From Pedobacter africanus (GTDB taxonomy: Bacteria > Bacteroidota > Bacteroidia > Sphingobacteriales > Sphingobacteriaceae), in the NCBI RefSeq assembly GCF_900176535.1, contig NZ_FWXT01000001.1, forward strand, positions 744,001-808,000: a stretch of 64,000 nt of DNA, written 5' to 3'. The position numbers and the translations under genes are program-made. Below the pieces are notes generated by a model. It did no database searches. It saw only the letters and a program-made list of their open reading frames with translations, and was not told the origin of the DNA. Below are positions 51,185 to 59,799 of this stretch, piece after piece (the stretch's first letter is position 1; every line of letters begins with the position of its first letter).

Positions 51185-52162
51185 ATGCGAATTTCAGTTT
51201 TTGTACCTCAGTACGGGGTAATTGAAGCAGTTACGCCCGCTTTTAGAAGCTTTCATACTGCCAATGAGTTTTTAACTGCATCTGGCAAAAAATCAATTTT
51301 TGAGGTAGAGTACGTGGGTTTGGATCACTACGTACCGGCCAACAACGGGGAATACACCATTAAAACCAACCGGTTGATCAAAGATGTTCCAGAAACAGAC
51401 TTGCTGATCATCCCACCTGCATTTGGCGACATCCTCAAAGGGATACACAGCAATGCAGAGGCACTGCCCCATTTTAAAAGGCTGTATCAAAATGGCTCTA
51501 GTATTGCCAGTTTATGCCTCGGTGCTTTTCTTTTAGCCGAAACAGGTTTACTCGATGGTAAAAAATGTTCTACCCATTGGGCCCATATTAACGATTTCAG
51601 GGAAAGGTATCCTGAGGTGGAAGTAGAAGATGGCGCCATCATTACAGAACACGAAAATATTTACAGCAGTGGCGGGGCAAGCAGTTTATGGAATTTAATA
51701 TTATACCTGGTCGAAAAGTTTGCAGACCGGGAAACAGCTGTAACGATCTCCAAATATTTTGCTTTAGATATCGGCAGAGACAGCCAATCGCAGTTTGCGA
51801 TATTCAAAGGCCAGAGAAACCATGGAGACGAAGAAATTCAAAAAGTACAGGACCATATCGAAAAACACTACGACAATAAAATATCGATAGCATCATTAGC
51901 CTGTTTAATTAACACAAGCCGCAGAACATTCGAAAGAAGATTTAAGGATGCGACCAACAATACCTCCATAGAGTATATACAAAGGGTAAGAATAGAAGCA
52001 GCCAAAAAATTCTTTGAAGCAACAAGAAAGAATATATCCGAAATCATGCTCGATGTAGGCTATACAGATACAAAAGCCTTTAGAGATACTTTTAAAAAAG
52101 TTACCGGGCTTACCCCAATTGAATACAGAAATAAGTTTGCAAGGGTTGCCTATGAGGTGTAA
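51185..52162 (+). CDS. GlxA-family regulator (DJ-1/PfpI + AraC HTH)
   Basis: A 325-residue protein. The N-terminal DJ-1/PfpI-like domain (ISVFVPQYGVIEAVTPAF, SIASLCLGAFLLAETGLLDGK with nucleophile-type Cys) is followed by a C-terminal AraC domain (KISIASLACLINTSRRTFER, then EIMLDVGYTDTKAFRDTFKK). This domain pair is the GlxA family of transcription activators. The signal is unknown. Divergent from the ECF sigma gene by 82 bases. Confidence 0.9.
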   Translation: MRISVFVPQYGVIEAVTPAFRSFHTANEFLTASGKKSIFEVEYVGLDHYVPANNGEYTIKTNRLIKDVPETDLLIIPPAFGDILKGIHSNAEALPHFKRLYQNGSSIASLCLGAFLLAETGLLDGKKCSTHWAHINDFRERYPEVEVEDGAIITEHENIYSSGGASSLWNLILYLVEKFADRETAVTISKYFALDIGRDSQSQFAIFKGQRNHGDEEIQKVQDHIEKHYDNKISIASLACLINTSRRTFERRFKDATNNTSIEYIQRVRIEAAKKFFEATRKNISEIMLDVGYTDTKAFRDTFKKVTGLTPIEYRNKFARVAYEV

Positions 52163-52176
52163 ACTTTATCCTGTTT

Positions 52177-52467
52177 CTATTGGGTATATTCCCTAACCAG
52201 CATTTCCCATTCTTCTTCCAAGGAAAACTGAGGCCTGATCTTTCCGGCTCTTTTATACCAGTAGTCAGCATTCCAAATGTCACCTTCCTTGCGGTGCAGG
52301 TAAGCATGAATATGTGCAGACCGCTGGTCTGTCAGCCTGTCAATCAAATCATGGGCAGTTTTCCAATCACCTGTTCCGTCATACCACAGCGCCTGCAAGT
52401 ACAGGGGCAATTTATTAGGGAAACTTCGGTCAATTACTGACTGTTTGAAATCAATTACATCAATCAT
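52177..52467 (-). CDS. Conserved hypothetical protein, 96 aa
   Basis: A 96-residue protein. QALWYDGTGDWKTAHDLIDR, SAHIHAYLHRKEGDIWNADYW and YKRAGKIRPQFSLEEEW form a pattern conserved among many bacteria in my recollection, with no assigned function. The predicted promoter lies so close to the ATG that the message may be leaderless. Divergent from the TlpA-like gene. Confidence 0.7.
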   Translation of the reverse strand: MIDVIDFKQSVIDRSFPNKLPLYLQALWYDGTGDWKTAHDLIDRLTDQRSAHIHAYLHRKEGDIWNADYWYKRAGKIRPQFSLEEEWEMLVREYTQ

Positions 52468-52471
52468 ATTT

Positions 52472-52527
52472 CAAATATATAAAACTAAATATTTAGTTTT
52501 ATTTAACTAGCAGTGTAGTTATATTTG
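52472..52527. promoter_or_regulatory. Divergent promoters around a perfect 20-bp palindrome
   Basis: AAAACTAAATATTTAGTTTT (52481-52500) is a perfect palindrome. A minus-strand -7 box TATATTTG (52479-52472) lies 4 bases from the gene start on that side, and a + strand TATATTTG (52520-52527) lies 18 bases before ATG 52545. The palindrome occupies the place of the -33 element for the left promoter, so it is likely a regulator binding site. Confidence 0.55.
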
Positions 52528-52544
52528 ATTATAACCTAAACATC

Positions 52545-53846
52545 ATGAAAAAACTTTGCTTACTACCGCTGCTAACCATGTTCACGGCTGTTTCCTCATT
52601 TGCCCAAGCGGATAAGATTAATGAAGAAAAAAGTACTGCCTTAAGCTCTGCTATAGCTGAAATAAGGGCAATCAAAAAGGCAGATGAAAAAGAAAAAATG
52701 CTGAATAAGGTATTGACAGAATTTAATCTGGATATCGATAAAAAAGCTGACGCAGCGAAAATCGAACGAGTTTTTCCTAGTATTGGAATGGCCTTTTATA
52801 GGGAGAAGAATTATCCAAAGACTGAATTTTACATTGATAAAGTCGAATCTAAGTTGACGCGCGCCGCCTTTTACTCTTCTTTTTGTAGGAATAAACAAGA
52901 AATAAAAAACGATTTGCCATTTCACGCTAAAATTTCAAAAAAATCCCTTGAGCTGGTTGAAATGGCTAAACTGGACAAAGAAGACCCTAAATATTATAAG
53001 TCAAGAGCGGAATATTTGAGCCAGCTAGACGCTAACTATATTATGTATGGAACAGTATATGCGGGGGTGCTGGAAACAATGGGCAAAAATTCGGAGGCTT
53101 TAGCTTTAATGGAGGATATTGTCAATAAAAATAACTTCTCAGATTTGGAAACAAACATGAGTTACGTTGAATTGCTGGTAAAAAACGGCAAAAACAAAGA
53201 GGCTAAAACTGCTGCCGAACGATTTGTGAGAGCAGGTCAGGCAAATGAACAGTTAAAAAACATACTAAAAGCACAGTACTCAGGTCCTGAAAACTTTGAC
53301 ACCTACTATGAAAAACTGGAAAAAGAAGCGGACACTAAGCGAAATGAAAGTTTTGCCAAAAAAATCATCGATGTTCCGGCACCCGAATTTGCTTTAAAGA
53401 ATTTGAAGGGTGAGGTGGTGAACCTGGCAGCATTAAAAGGTAAAACCGTTATTATTGATTATTGGGCAACCTGGTGTGGCCCATGCATCAAATCTTTCCC
53501 AGGCATGCAAATGGCTGTCGAAAAGTACAGGGATGATCCGAGTGTAGTTTTCCTGTTTATCAATACATTTGAATACGAAAAAAATAGAGCGCAAGCGGTA
53601 AAGGATTGGGCATTAGCCAATCCAAAATACACCTTTAATATTCTGATGGATACCCCAACAGCAGGTGATTTGGGGAAATTTGATGTTGCCAATAAATACA
53701 AAATCACCGGCATTCCCACAAAATTTATTATAGACGGCCGCGGGAATATCCGGTTTAAAATGACTGGCTTCAACGGTACACCTGAAGCGGTTGTAAAAGA
53801 ACTGGACATTATGATTGCGCTTGCCAAAGCTGGAGCCGGGAAATAA
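52545..53846 (+). CDS. TlpA-like thioredoxin-domain protein
   Basis: A 433-residue exported protein (signal LLPLLTMFTAVSSFAQ). A long helical N-terminal part (30-280) is followed by a TlpA/ResA-type thioredoxin domain (residues about 280-430) with active site WATWCGPCIKSFP and cis-Pro GIPTKFII. It reduces disulfides in the periplasm, for example in cytochrome or envelope protein maturation. The large N-terminal part may recruit a substrate. Confidence 0.88.
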   Translation: MKKLCLLPLLTMFTAVSSFAQADKINEEKSTALSSAIAEIRAIKKADEKEKMLNKVLTEFNLDIDKKADAAKIERVFPSIGMAFYREKNYPKTEFYIDKVESKLTRAAFYSSFCRNKQEIKNDLPFHAKISKKSLELVEMAKLDKEDPKYYKSRAEYLSQLDANYIMYGTVYAGVLETMGKNSEALALMEDIVNKNNFSDLETNMSYVELLVKNGKNKEAKTAAERFVRAGQANEQLKNILKAQYSGPENFDTYYEKLEKEADTKRNESFAKKIIDVPAPEFALKNLKGEVVNLAALKGKTVIIDYWATWCGPCIKSFPGMQMAVEKYRDDPSVVFLFINTFEYEKNRAQAVKDWALANPKYTFNILMDTPTAGDLGKFDVANKYKITGIPTKFIIDGRGNIRFKMTGFNGTPEAVVKELDIMIALAKAGAGK

Positions 53847-54052
53847 GTAATTTACTCCTAGGCCCAGCCTGCTGCTTACATAAACCTTTATAGCCTCGGT
53901 TATAAAAGGTATTGTCAATTCAGATGATCTGCTAAGGGCATAACAAAGTGATATCAAAAGGAGTGCTGGCAAAATAAACTATAAACAAAAAAACAAAACA
54001 AAAACTGACCTTGTTAAGTTGTAGACACACATATACCTTAAAAAACACTATC

Positions 54053-54205
54053 ATGGGGAACTTACTTTATACCATCGCAGTCATTTTGGTCATCATTTGG
54101 GCCATTAGCTTTTTTGGCGGTTTCTACACCGGCGGCATCATTCACATCCTGATTGTTATTGCCATCATCGCAGTCGTTCTGGGTGTAATCAGAAGGGCCG
54201 CTTAG
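54053..54205 (+). CDS. lmo0937-family small membrane protein, 50 aa
   Basis: A 50-residue protein from ATG 54053 with two hydrophobic helices (TIAVILVIIWAISFFGGF and ILIVIAIIAVVLGVI) and a basic C-terminus. This is the usual form of the lmo0937 family, small membrane proteins often linked to stress. It precedes the YtxH-like gene on the same strand, with a large hairpin between. Confidence 0.8.
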   Translation: MGNLLYTIAVILVIIWAISFFGGFYTGGIIHILIVIAIIAVVLGVIRRAA

Positions 54206-54214
54206 TACATCTTA

Positions 54215-54264
54215 CAAAAAATCTCCTGGCCTGGCCTTAGAATGAACAAGGCTGGGCCAGGAGA
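54215..54264 (-). terminator. Large hairpin with minus-strand T run
   Basis: TCTCCTGGCC (54222-54231) pairs with GGCCAGGAGA (54255-54264) and an inner 5-bp stem extends it. Six A residues (54216-54221) give a T run only in the minus-strand transcript. So it looks like a minus-strand terminator although both flanking genes are on the + strand. It may stop antisense transcripts coming from the minus-strand genes at about 54.7-55.5 kb. Confidence 0.55.
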
Positions 54265-54336
54265 ACAAAAAACAGGTATTGGCTACAAGAAGGAGCCGGT
54301 AACAGGTATGGAATGTTAACGAATAAACCAATTACT

Positions 54337-54657
54337 ATGAAAACTAAGAAAATAATCGAGTCTTTGTTGACCCCAAGATCGTCAGACAAAACAAAAGCCA
54401 TCACATTACTTATCGGCGGACTTGCAGTAGGCGCCGCAATAGGTGTCTTGTTTGCAACAGAAAAGGGAAAACTGATGCGACAAAAAATCTGTGATACCGT
54501 AAATAACCTATTTGACCATCAGGAAACGGATGACTGTGCAGAACCTGTTTCAAATCAAAAAGATCAGAATGCAGGGAAGAAGCCAAAGTCTGACATTAAA
54601 AGCATTATCCACAATGCACATGCAGCTACAGCACATACCGAACAAAGCCTGAGCTAA
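54337..54657 (+). CDS. YtxH-like protein, 106 aa
   Basis: A 106-residue protein from ATG 54337. The YtxH type hydrophobic segment (AITLLIGGLAVGAAIGVLFA) is followed by a long charged tail rich in Lys, Gln and His. Such proteins are small membrane-linked stress proteins. 131 bases after the lmo0937-like gene. Confidence 0.75.
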   Translation: MKTKKIIESLLTPRSSDKTKAITLLIGGLAVGAAIGVLFATEKGKLMRQKICDTVNNLFDHQETDDCAEPVSNQKDQNAGKKPKSDIKSIIHNAHAATAHTEQSLS

Positions 54658-54673
54658 AAGCTCAGCAAAATAC

Positions 54674-54970
54674 TTATTCCTTTACCCCTTCTAAATTCAA
54701 GTATTTAAACCACTCTTTGGTAATTAGCTTCACATTATAGGCTAACTGCTCGTAATTACAGTGGCGTAAACCAAGCGGAAAAGGCACGCCCTTTTCCCTT
54801 TTAATCAAATCAACCGTAATCACCGAGCTGGGAAAAACCAGATCCTCTCCCTGTAGCAATCCAAAAACAGACCGGGCAAAGCCCTCATCCCTTCCCAGCG
54901 GAAAACACCCATAAGTCTCCATCCCTTTCAGTGTCTTTATATTCAACGAAATCTCATAACTTGTTTCCAT
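54674..54970 (-). CDS. Conserved hypothetical protein, 98 aa
   Basis: A 98-residue protein from ATG 54970. Sequence ETSYEISLNIKTLKGMETYG, FARSVFGLLQGEDLVFPS and IKREKGVPFPLGLRHCNYEQ gives an alpha/beta domain of unrecognised family. Longer upstream starts add a hydrophobic stretch and reach the Hsp20 stop. It is read in the same direction as hsp20 and may share its transcript. Confidence 0.6.
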   Translation of the reverse strand: METSYEISLNIKTLKGMETYGCFPLGRDEGFARSVFGLLQGEDLVFPSSVITVDLIKREKGVPFPLGLRHCNYEQLAYNVKLITKEWFKYLNLEGVKE

Positions 54971-55036
54971 AATCCATAATACAAAAGAGCCACCCCAAAG
55001 GGCGGCCCCAATTAACCTAAATTTAAAAACAATCAA

Positions 55037-55474
55037 TTACTTAATCTCAATTTGCCGAGACTGCACTTTCGCCTCCTCACGCTTTGGAATATCTATACAC
55101 AATACCCCATCGGTATACTTGGCCTCTATTCCGTTCTGGTCTGCGCTTTCAGGTAAAGTAAATGAACGCACAAACGAGCTGTAACTATATTCCCGTTTGG
55201 CATAATTGCGTTCCTGCTGTTGATCATCACTCACCTGCTCTACCGAAATGCTGAGCACGTCCCTTTCCAGCTTCAGCCTAAAATCCTCTTTCTTTAGTCC
55301 AGGGGCAGCCAGCTCTACATGAAAATGGTCAGCACTTTCAGAAATGTTAGCCGCAGGAACCTTAGTCATCATGCGATCAGAAAAAAAAGTGTCATTTAAA
55401 ATAGAATCGAAAACATCATTAAAGCCCGGCATTAATGATGTGTTACTTTTTGGATTAAATTTAACCAGTGTCAT
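55037..55474 (-). CDS. Hsp20/alpha-crystallin small heat-shock protein
   Basis: A 145-residue protein. The alpha-crystallin domain (about 40-130) shows FHVELAAPGLKKEDFRLKLE, the GVLCIDIPKR motif near the end and IEIK at the tail. It binds unfolding proteins. A strong ribosome site (AAGGAGG) lies 8 bases before the ATG. Upstream is a region with repeated TTTCAGCTGG. Confidence 0.92.
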   Translation of the reverse strand: MTLVKFNPKSNTSLMPGFNDVFDSILNDTFFSDRMMTKVPAANISESADHFHVELAAPGLKKEDFRLKLERDVLSISVEQVSDDQQQERNYAKREYSYSSFVRSFTLPESADQNGIEAKYTDGVLCIDIPKREEAKVQSRQIEIK

Positions 55475-55592
55475 AGGTTTTTCCTCCTTAATTTGATTTA
55501 ATGATTAAAACTTATAATTAATTAAACTTTTGAACCTTACGTTCCCAATCCTTAGTACAAGCAAAATGCCAATGCCAAAAACACCCGTTCAG

Positions 55593-55671
55593 GCTGAAAA
55601 AATTTCAGCTGGAATGAAAAATTTTCAGTTTCAGAATGTCAAAAATTCATTTGGGCTGCTATTTCAGCTGG
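55593..55671. repeat. Repeat region upstream of hsp20
   Basis: Inverted repeat GCTGAAA-AAA-TTTCAGC (55593-55609) and two TTTCAGCTGG copies (55603-55612, 55662-55671) lie between hsp20 and the LMW-PTP-like gene. No known heat-shock operator (CIRCE) was seen. Possible binding sites for a regulator of hsp20. Confidence 0.5.
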
Positions 55672-55726
55672 CATGCATGGTAATTATTTCAGACATGAGT
55701 TATTGAATCAAAACACTCCCCTATAA

Positions 55727-56050
55727 TCAGATCTCCAAATACGTACTTACAGATGCTTTGAGCAATTCCACAAGTTCATCATCCATGTATCCGTATTCAT
55801 CCGGGATATTCAGCACAATGATTTCCTTTTCATTTAAAACCAATGGGAACCTGGATTTCAGTTGTTCACGGTGGCGTTTCTCCATCACAAAAATAACCTC
55901 AGCCCAGGAAACTAGCTTCTCAGATACCTTAATGCGGGCAACGGGAGCTGTGCCGGCCGACCGTACATTATGAAAATTACTGTCTTTAAACAAATCTTCA
56001 GCGGTTCGGCTACGCCATTTATTACGGCTACAAACAAATAAAACATTCAT
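55727..56050 (-). CDS. Low molecular weight protein-tyrosine phosphatase-like protein
   Basis: A 107-residue protein, shorter than usual LMW-PTPs (about 150). VLFVCSRNKWRSRTAE contains the C(X)5R catalytic loop (Cys7, Arg13). The general-acid type DEYGYMDDEL lies near residue 83. It might be a small phosphatase or arsenate-reductase-like protein. No neighbour points to a substrate. Confidence 0.8.
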   Translation of the reverse strand: MNVLFVCSRNKWRSRTAEDLFKDSNFHNVRSAGTAPVARIKVSEKLVSWAEVIFVMEKRHREQLKSRFPLVLNEKEIIVLNIPDEYGYMDDELVELLKASVSTYLEI

Positions 56051-56094
56051 ACATTAATCCTAAAAAGTAACCTCATCTCATCTATAATTAGGCT

Positions 56095-56538
56095 TTATTT
56101 TAAAGGATAATAAAAGTGTACCACATCTTCAGCAGTTGCACCGGTAGAACGATAGAAATCCAATGCATAACCGTCTGCCACGTCTGCCTGTACAAATACT
56201 TCTTCAACGCCTATCCCTTTGCAGTAGTTTTGGATGTCTGCTATCAGCATCCTGCCGATACCTTTGCGCTGGTATTCAATTGCTACTGCGAGGTCGTAAA
56301 TATACACCAACGGCGATGTGGAATAATACTGGCGCAAAGTATAACTTGTTAAGCCGCCGATTACCTGACCGTCCAGGAGCGCAACAAAAACAAAAAAATC
56401 ATCCCTGGCCAGCAATTTCTCCAGATGATCTGCCGGGGGCATAACAAAGTCTTTCATTTCAAAAACTTCTTCAAACAGCCTTATCAAAGCATAAAAATGA
56501 GTAATCTCCGTTGTTTTTTGTATACTACAATTTATCAT
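56095..56538 (-). CDS. GNAT acetyltransferase, AAC(3)-I-like
   Basis: A 147-residue GNAT. The acetyl-CoA binding part is VYIYDLAVAIEYQRKGIGRM, followed by VEEVFVQADVADGYALDFYR and EDVVHFYYPL. This layout, with YIYDLAV, VQAD and a late HF-Y segment, resembles aminoglycoside 3-N-acetyltransferases of the AAC(3)-I group. That comparison is by memory of the family. It may be an unrelated small-molecule acetyltransferase. Confidence 0.75.
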   Translation of the reverse strand: MINCSIQKTTEITHFYALIRLFEEVFEMKDFVMPPADHLEKLLARDDFFVFVALLDGQVIGGLTSYTLRQYYSTSPLVYIYDLAVAIEYQRKGIGRMLIADIQNYCKGIGVEEVFVQADVADGYALDFYRSTGATAEDVVHFYYPLK

Positions 56539-56544
56539 AAGTGT

Positions 56545-57084
56545 TCACCACCCCATTCTTTTCCTTAATGAAATAATCTGCTCCGCATGGTGCGCACCAT
56601 GCCAGCTGTACTGGTTGGTCATTTGCCATACCGGCATGTACGCCTTATTTCCCGGATGGTAATAGGTTCTTGTCCAATCTTCTTCTTTTAAGTTTTCCAG
56701 CAACATTGCCCATCTGCTGTGCAGCGCATGCAGCAAGGTTACCGATACATTCAATGGCACAAGCCTTACGTCAGGCAGTTCGGCCCAGGCATTTTCGTCA
56801 TAAGGGCTAATGGTGGGTGTATCTTCTGTCAGTGCCAGCTTCAATCTCACATAAGCATTCATATGGCTGTCTGCAACATGATGCACTACCTGTACCACAT
56901 TCCAGCCACCCGGCCTGTAGGGCGTATTTAACTGTGCCTCATCCAGGTTTTCGATGCAGTAATCGAACAGCAATGGTGCCGATCTGATACCACCTATCCA
57001 GGACGCAAGCGTACCCGGGTTATATTGCCTGGCAGGAACAAAGCGGCCAATTGGATATTTAAGATCTTCTAAGTCGTTTTCCAT
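56545..57084 (-). CDS. DinB/YfiT-like metal-dependent hydrolase/transferase
   Basis: A 179-residue four-helix-bundle protein of the YfiT type. Metal ligands are the His in VVHHVADSH (about 66-74) and in WHGAHHAEQI (about 160-170). It resembles bacillithiol transferases and detoxifying YfiT proteins; the exact substrate is unknown. It lies 6 bases from the GNAT gene, so they are likely co-transcribed. Confidence 0.85.
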   Translation of the reverse strand: MENDLEDLKYPIGRFVPARQYNPGTLASWIGGIRSAPLLFDYCIENLDEAQLNTPYRPGGWNVVQVVHHVADSHMNAYVRLKLALTEDTPTISPYDENAWAELPDVRLVPLNVSVTLLHALHSRWAMLLENLKEEDWTRTYYHPGNKAYMPVWQMTNQYSWHGAHHAEQIISLRKRMGW

Positions 57085-57176
57085 CGTTTAAAATTAGCTA
57101 TAAAAACCATAGGGCTTCATTTTAAGATTTAAAAAACTAAGTATACAAGAAACGCAGTGAAATTTGCTATATATAT

Positions 57177-57719
57177 TCACCTCTTATCCTCTAACAATGA
57201 ATTATAAGCCTCAATAAAATTTATCAGGTCCTGAAGTGTTTGGCTATCCGTTATTTCGCCGCTGCCACTAATTTTCCCTTTCACTCCTTGAATCAGTAAA
57301 GTAGTTTTTTCTGTGAACCTGGCCATTAAGGTTTTCATTATCAATTGCAGTTCCTCATGCCCCTTTTCTCCATTTGCAGAGGCGGTAATTAACCCTATTG
57401 GCTTATCCGAAAAAACAGTTGTCGAAACACACCATTCAATTGCGTTTTTTAGCCCGCTCGGAATGCTAAAAACATACTCAGGAGTACATATTAAAATTCC
57501 GTCTGCGTTTTTAATGTTATCTCTAAGCGTTAAAATGGCTTTGGGCGTGTTTTCTATAGAACTTTCCGGATCAAAATGAGGAAGGTCCTTCAACCCATTA
57601 AAAATTGTCAGGCAAAAAATTTCTTTGGTTAAGCGGGCAAAGTTATCGATCAGCTTCTCATTCGATGAGTTTTGACTTGCACTTCCGTTAATTACGAATA
57701 TATTTTTATAGTTTGCCAT
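57177..57719 (-). CDS. NADPH-dependent FMN reductase
   Basis: A 180-residue flavodoxin-like protein. NIFVINGSASQNSSNEKLID holds the FMN phosphate site. DGILICTPEYVFSIPSGLKN is the conserved EYxxxxPG region, and KPIGLITASANGEKGHEEL follows. It reduces flavins or quinones with NADPH. Monocistronic. Confidence 0.9.
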   Translation of the reverse strand: MANYKNIFVINGSASQNSSNEKLIDNFARLTKEIFCLTIFNGLKDLPHFDPESSIENTPKAILTLRDNIKNADGILICTPEYVFSIPSGLKNAIEWCVSTTVFSDKPIGLITASANGEKGHEELQLIMKTLMARFTEKTTLLIQGVKGKISGSGEITDSQTLQDLINFIEAYNSLLEDKR

Positions 57720-57760
57720 TGCTGGTATGCAATTTATGAAGATATACTAGACTAACAAAT

Positions 57761-58060
57761 TCAATCACAATAAGCAATCAATCCGCATTTATGATGCTTC
57801 GCGCTATCCAATAGCACAACAAGAGTTTTTACGCAACTGTCGGTTTTGAGATCGCTTTCTTGAATATGCTCATGAATTTGTTTTGATAAAGAAGTATCCC
57901 ACCTGAAGTCAGTATAATAATCAAGGTTCCCGGGTATAATTTTTTTATCCTTTAGCACTTTAAAGCATTTCTCATCAAGGCCACCAACTTGTTCAAGGCC
58001 ACCCTGTTCAGGATATTCTGGTGTTGCCTGGTCATCGTGTATTAAATAAAAGTCTAACAT
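57761..58060 (-). CDS. Hypothetical protein, 99 aa
   Basis: A 99-residue acidic protein (DFYLIHDDQATPEYPEQGG start, then RWDTSLSKQIHEHIQESD). It has three Cys and two His toward its end. No family recognised. The C-terminal HHKCGLIAYCD tail could bind metal, but this is speculation. Confidence 0.6.
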   Translation of the reverse strand: MLDFYLIHDDQATPEYPEQGGLEQVGGLDEKCFKVLKDKKIIPGNLDYYTDFRWDTSLSKQIHEHIQESDLKTDSCVKTLVVLLDSAKHHKCGLIAYCD

Positions 58061-58431
58061 AATATTTCAAGTCTGTTTTCCGGAGCATTCATACCCTCTC
58101 AGCTTCTGGCCATTGGCCCTAAGTAAGGATATTAATGTACGTTTATTCTGAACTGCTGTTTGCATAATACAAAAATCCTCAATTATAACAAATATTACAT
58201 TTTTTGCTTTAATTTCCCGCCCGGATTAATATTGAAACCCGATGCAGCAAGTTATGCAGTTTCTTTTGTACTATGCGAAGGATCATGTATTGCTACCGAC
58301 GGTTATGCGGTATTGAGTGGATCTCAGCAAAAAAAATGTAGCGACCTTGATTACGGGACTTACTGCTATAATCTCGATATTTGAGGCATGCAACTCAGCC
58401 CCGGACTTACATCCGGGGCGAAAATAAATAG
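58061..58431. other. Intergenic region without a firm gene
   Basis: 371 bases between the 99-aa gene and the TlpA-like gene. A rightward frame at 58160-58384 exists but starts with TTG and has poor protein-like composition, so no gene is called. The 3' part holds a strong hairpin next to the TlpA-like start. The rest shows no tRNA, repeat or clear promoter beyond AT-rich sequence. Confidence 0.6.
58398..58419 (+). repeat. Perfect hairpin in the leader of the TlpA-like gene
   Basis: GCCCCGGA (58398-58405) and TCCGGGGC (58412-58419) form an 8-bp GC-rich stem with a 6-base loop, ending 12 bases before ATG 58432. No T run follows on either strand, so it is not a simple terminator. It could block ribosome access or bind a regulator. 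Confidence 0.6.
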
Positions 58432-59715
58432 ATGAAAAAATTTATTTTACTGTTTCTTGTTCTAATTAACCTTTGCAGTTTTGCTCAAACTGTAAAAATA
58501 CCCCTATCCAATAAAATAGGCGAGTACGGAATCGGTAATTTATATCGTCCGGCATGGAAAGTAACCGGCATTTCGGAGTACAAAGGTTACGATACAACCA
58601 GATACGAAAAATGGGCAATTGCGGAGATTAAATTTAATACAATGCAGGCCTATCTTGAAGATATGATCAACAAAAAGATACCCAAGGCAACTTATGAGTA
58701 TTTTTTAAAAAATGACCATGCTATTGACACAAGCTATTTGTATAAAAATACTATTTCCAGGAATTTAATTGGGGTTTTTATCGGCCTGAAAGATCATTTG
58801 AAATATGTGATCGTGGACAAAAACGGTAACAAAAATTTCAACGATGACAGCATATTAGTTTTCGATTTAGATAAGAAAAAAATATACCCGGAAACTGAAG
58901 TTTACATAGATTATTTTGATGGTGAACAAATCAGGCAAGCCCAAATCCCGTTTACAGTTGATGCGTATAATGAGGGATCTTCAATTGATGATGCATTAAA
59001 ACCAACTATAGCTTTTGTAGATAGGTCTTATAAACAGGGGATATATAATGATGGGCATTCCAAATGGACAATCACCGTAGATAATCCACACTTTTTTCTT
59101 TATAAAAATGAAATGTTCTCGTTATGCATAGACCCCGCAGGCAAACCTGAGTCTGTAAATGACCGTTATATACACAGCAGAAGGGATTCTATACCAATTG
59201 GGAAGAAGTTATATACTGTAAAATCACTAATAAATGATACGCTGTGTCTTTCATATATAGCGCCCTACCTAGAAAGTATGGGACAAACCAACACAACAGC
59301 ACCAGAAATAACCGGTAAGGACCTACTTACCAACAAAAAAATTTCATTAAATAAAAAAAGAGGGCAATATGTGTTGCTGGATTTTTGGGGAAGCTGGTGT
59401 AAACCCTGCATTGCTGCATTACCAAAGCTCTTAGAGATTCATAATAAATATAAGCGCTCGGGGCTGCAGGTCGTAAGTGTGGCATTTGACCATAAAAAAG
59501 ATTTGGATAAAGTAAAAATGCTAATAAATGAACACAATCTGATGTGGGAACATTTATTTGTAGATAGGGCTGGCGCACAGGAAATAACTAAAAATTACCG
59601 GGTGCAGATATATCCCACTACTATATTGATAAATCCAAACGGTAAAGTAGTCTTTCGCGGAACGGGAGAAAAATCATTGATTGAAATTGACAAGTTTCTT
59701 AAAAAGGCCATTTAA
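58432..59715 (+). CDS. TlpA-like thioredoxin-domain protein
   Basis: A 427-residue exported protein (signal FILLFLVLINLCSFAQ). A large N-terminal domain of unrecognised type is followed by a thioredoxin domain (about 295-427) with active site LLDFWGSWCKPCIAALP and the cis-Pro segment IYPTTILINP. It should act on envelope disulfides. Similar in layout to the protein at 52545-53846 but not a close copy. A hairpin precedes its start. Confidence 0.87.
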   Translation: MKKFILLFLVLINLCSFAQTVKIPLSNKIGEYGIGNLYRPAWKVTGISEYKGYDTTRYEKWAIAEIKFNTMQAYLEDMINKKIPKATYEYFLKNDHAIDTSYLYKNTISRNLIGVFIGLKDHLKYVIVDKNGNKNFNDDSILVFDLDKKKIYPETEVYIDYFDGEQIRQAQIPFTVDAYNEGSSIDDALKPTIAFVDRSYKQGIYNDGHSKWTITVDNPHFFLYKNEMFSLCIDPAGKPESVNDRYIHSRRDSIPIGKKLYTVKSLINDTLCLSYIAPYLESMGQTNTTAPEITGKDLLTNKKISLNKKRGQYVLLDFWGSWCKPCIAALPKLLEIHNKYKRSGLQVVSVAFDHKKDLDKVKMLINEHNLMWEHLFVDRAGAQEITKNYRVQIYPTTILINPNGKVVFRGTGEKSLIEIDKFLKKAI

Positions 59716-59799
59716 ACATAATTTTCCATGGTCTAAATATATCACCATGCTTCTTATCGAAGTATGCCACAGCCAAGAAGCAGACCGATCTATTAACGC

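Noticed and set aside
58160..58384. 74-codon rightward frame before the TlpA-like gene
   Set aside because: TTG start, no ribosome site, composition not protein-like.
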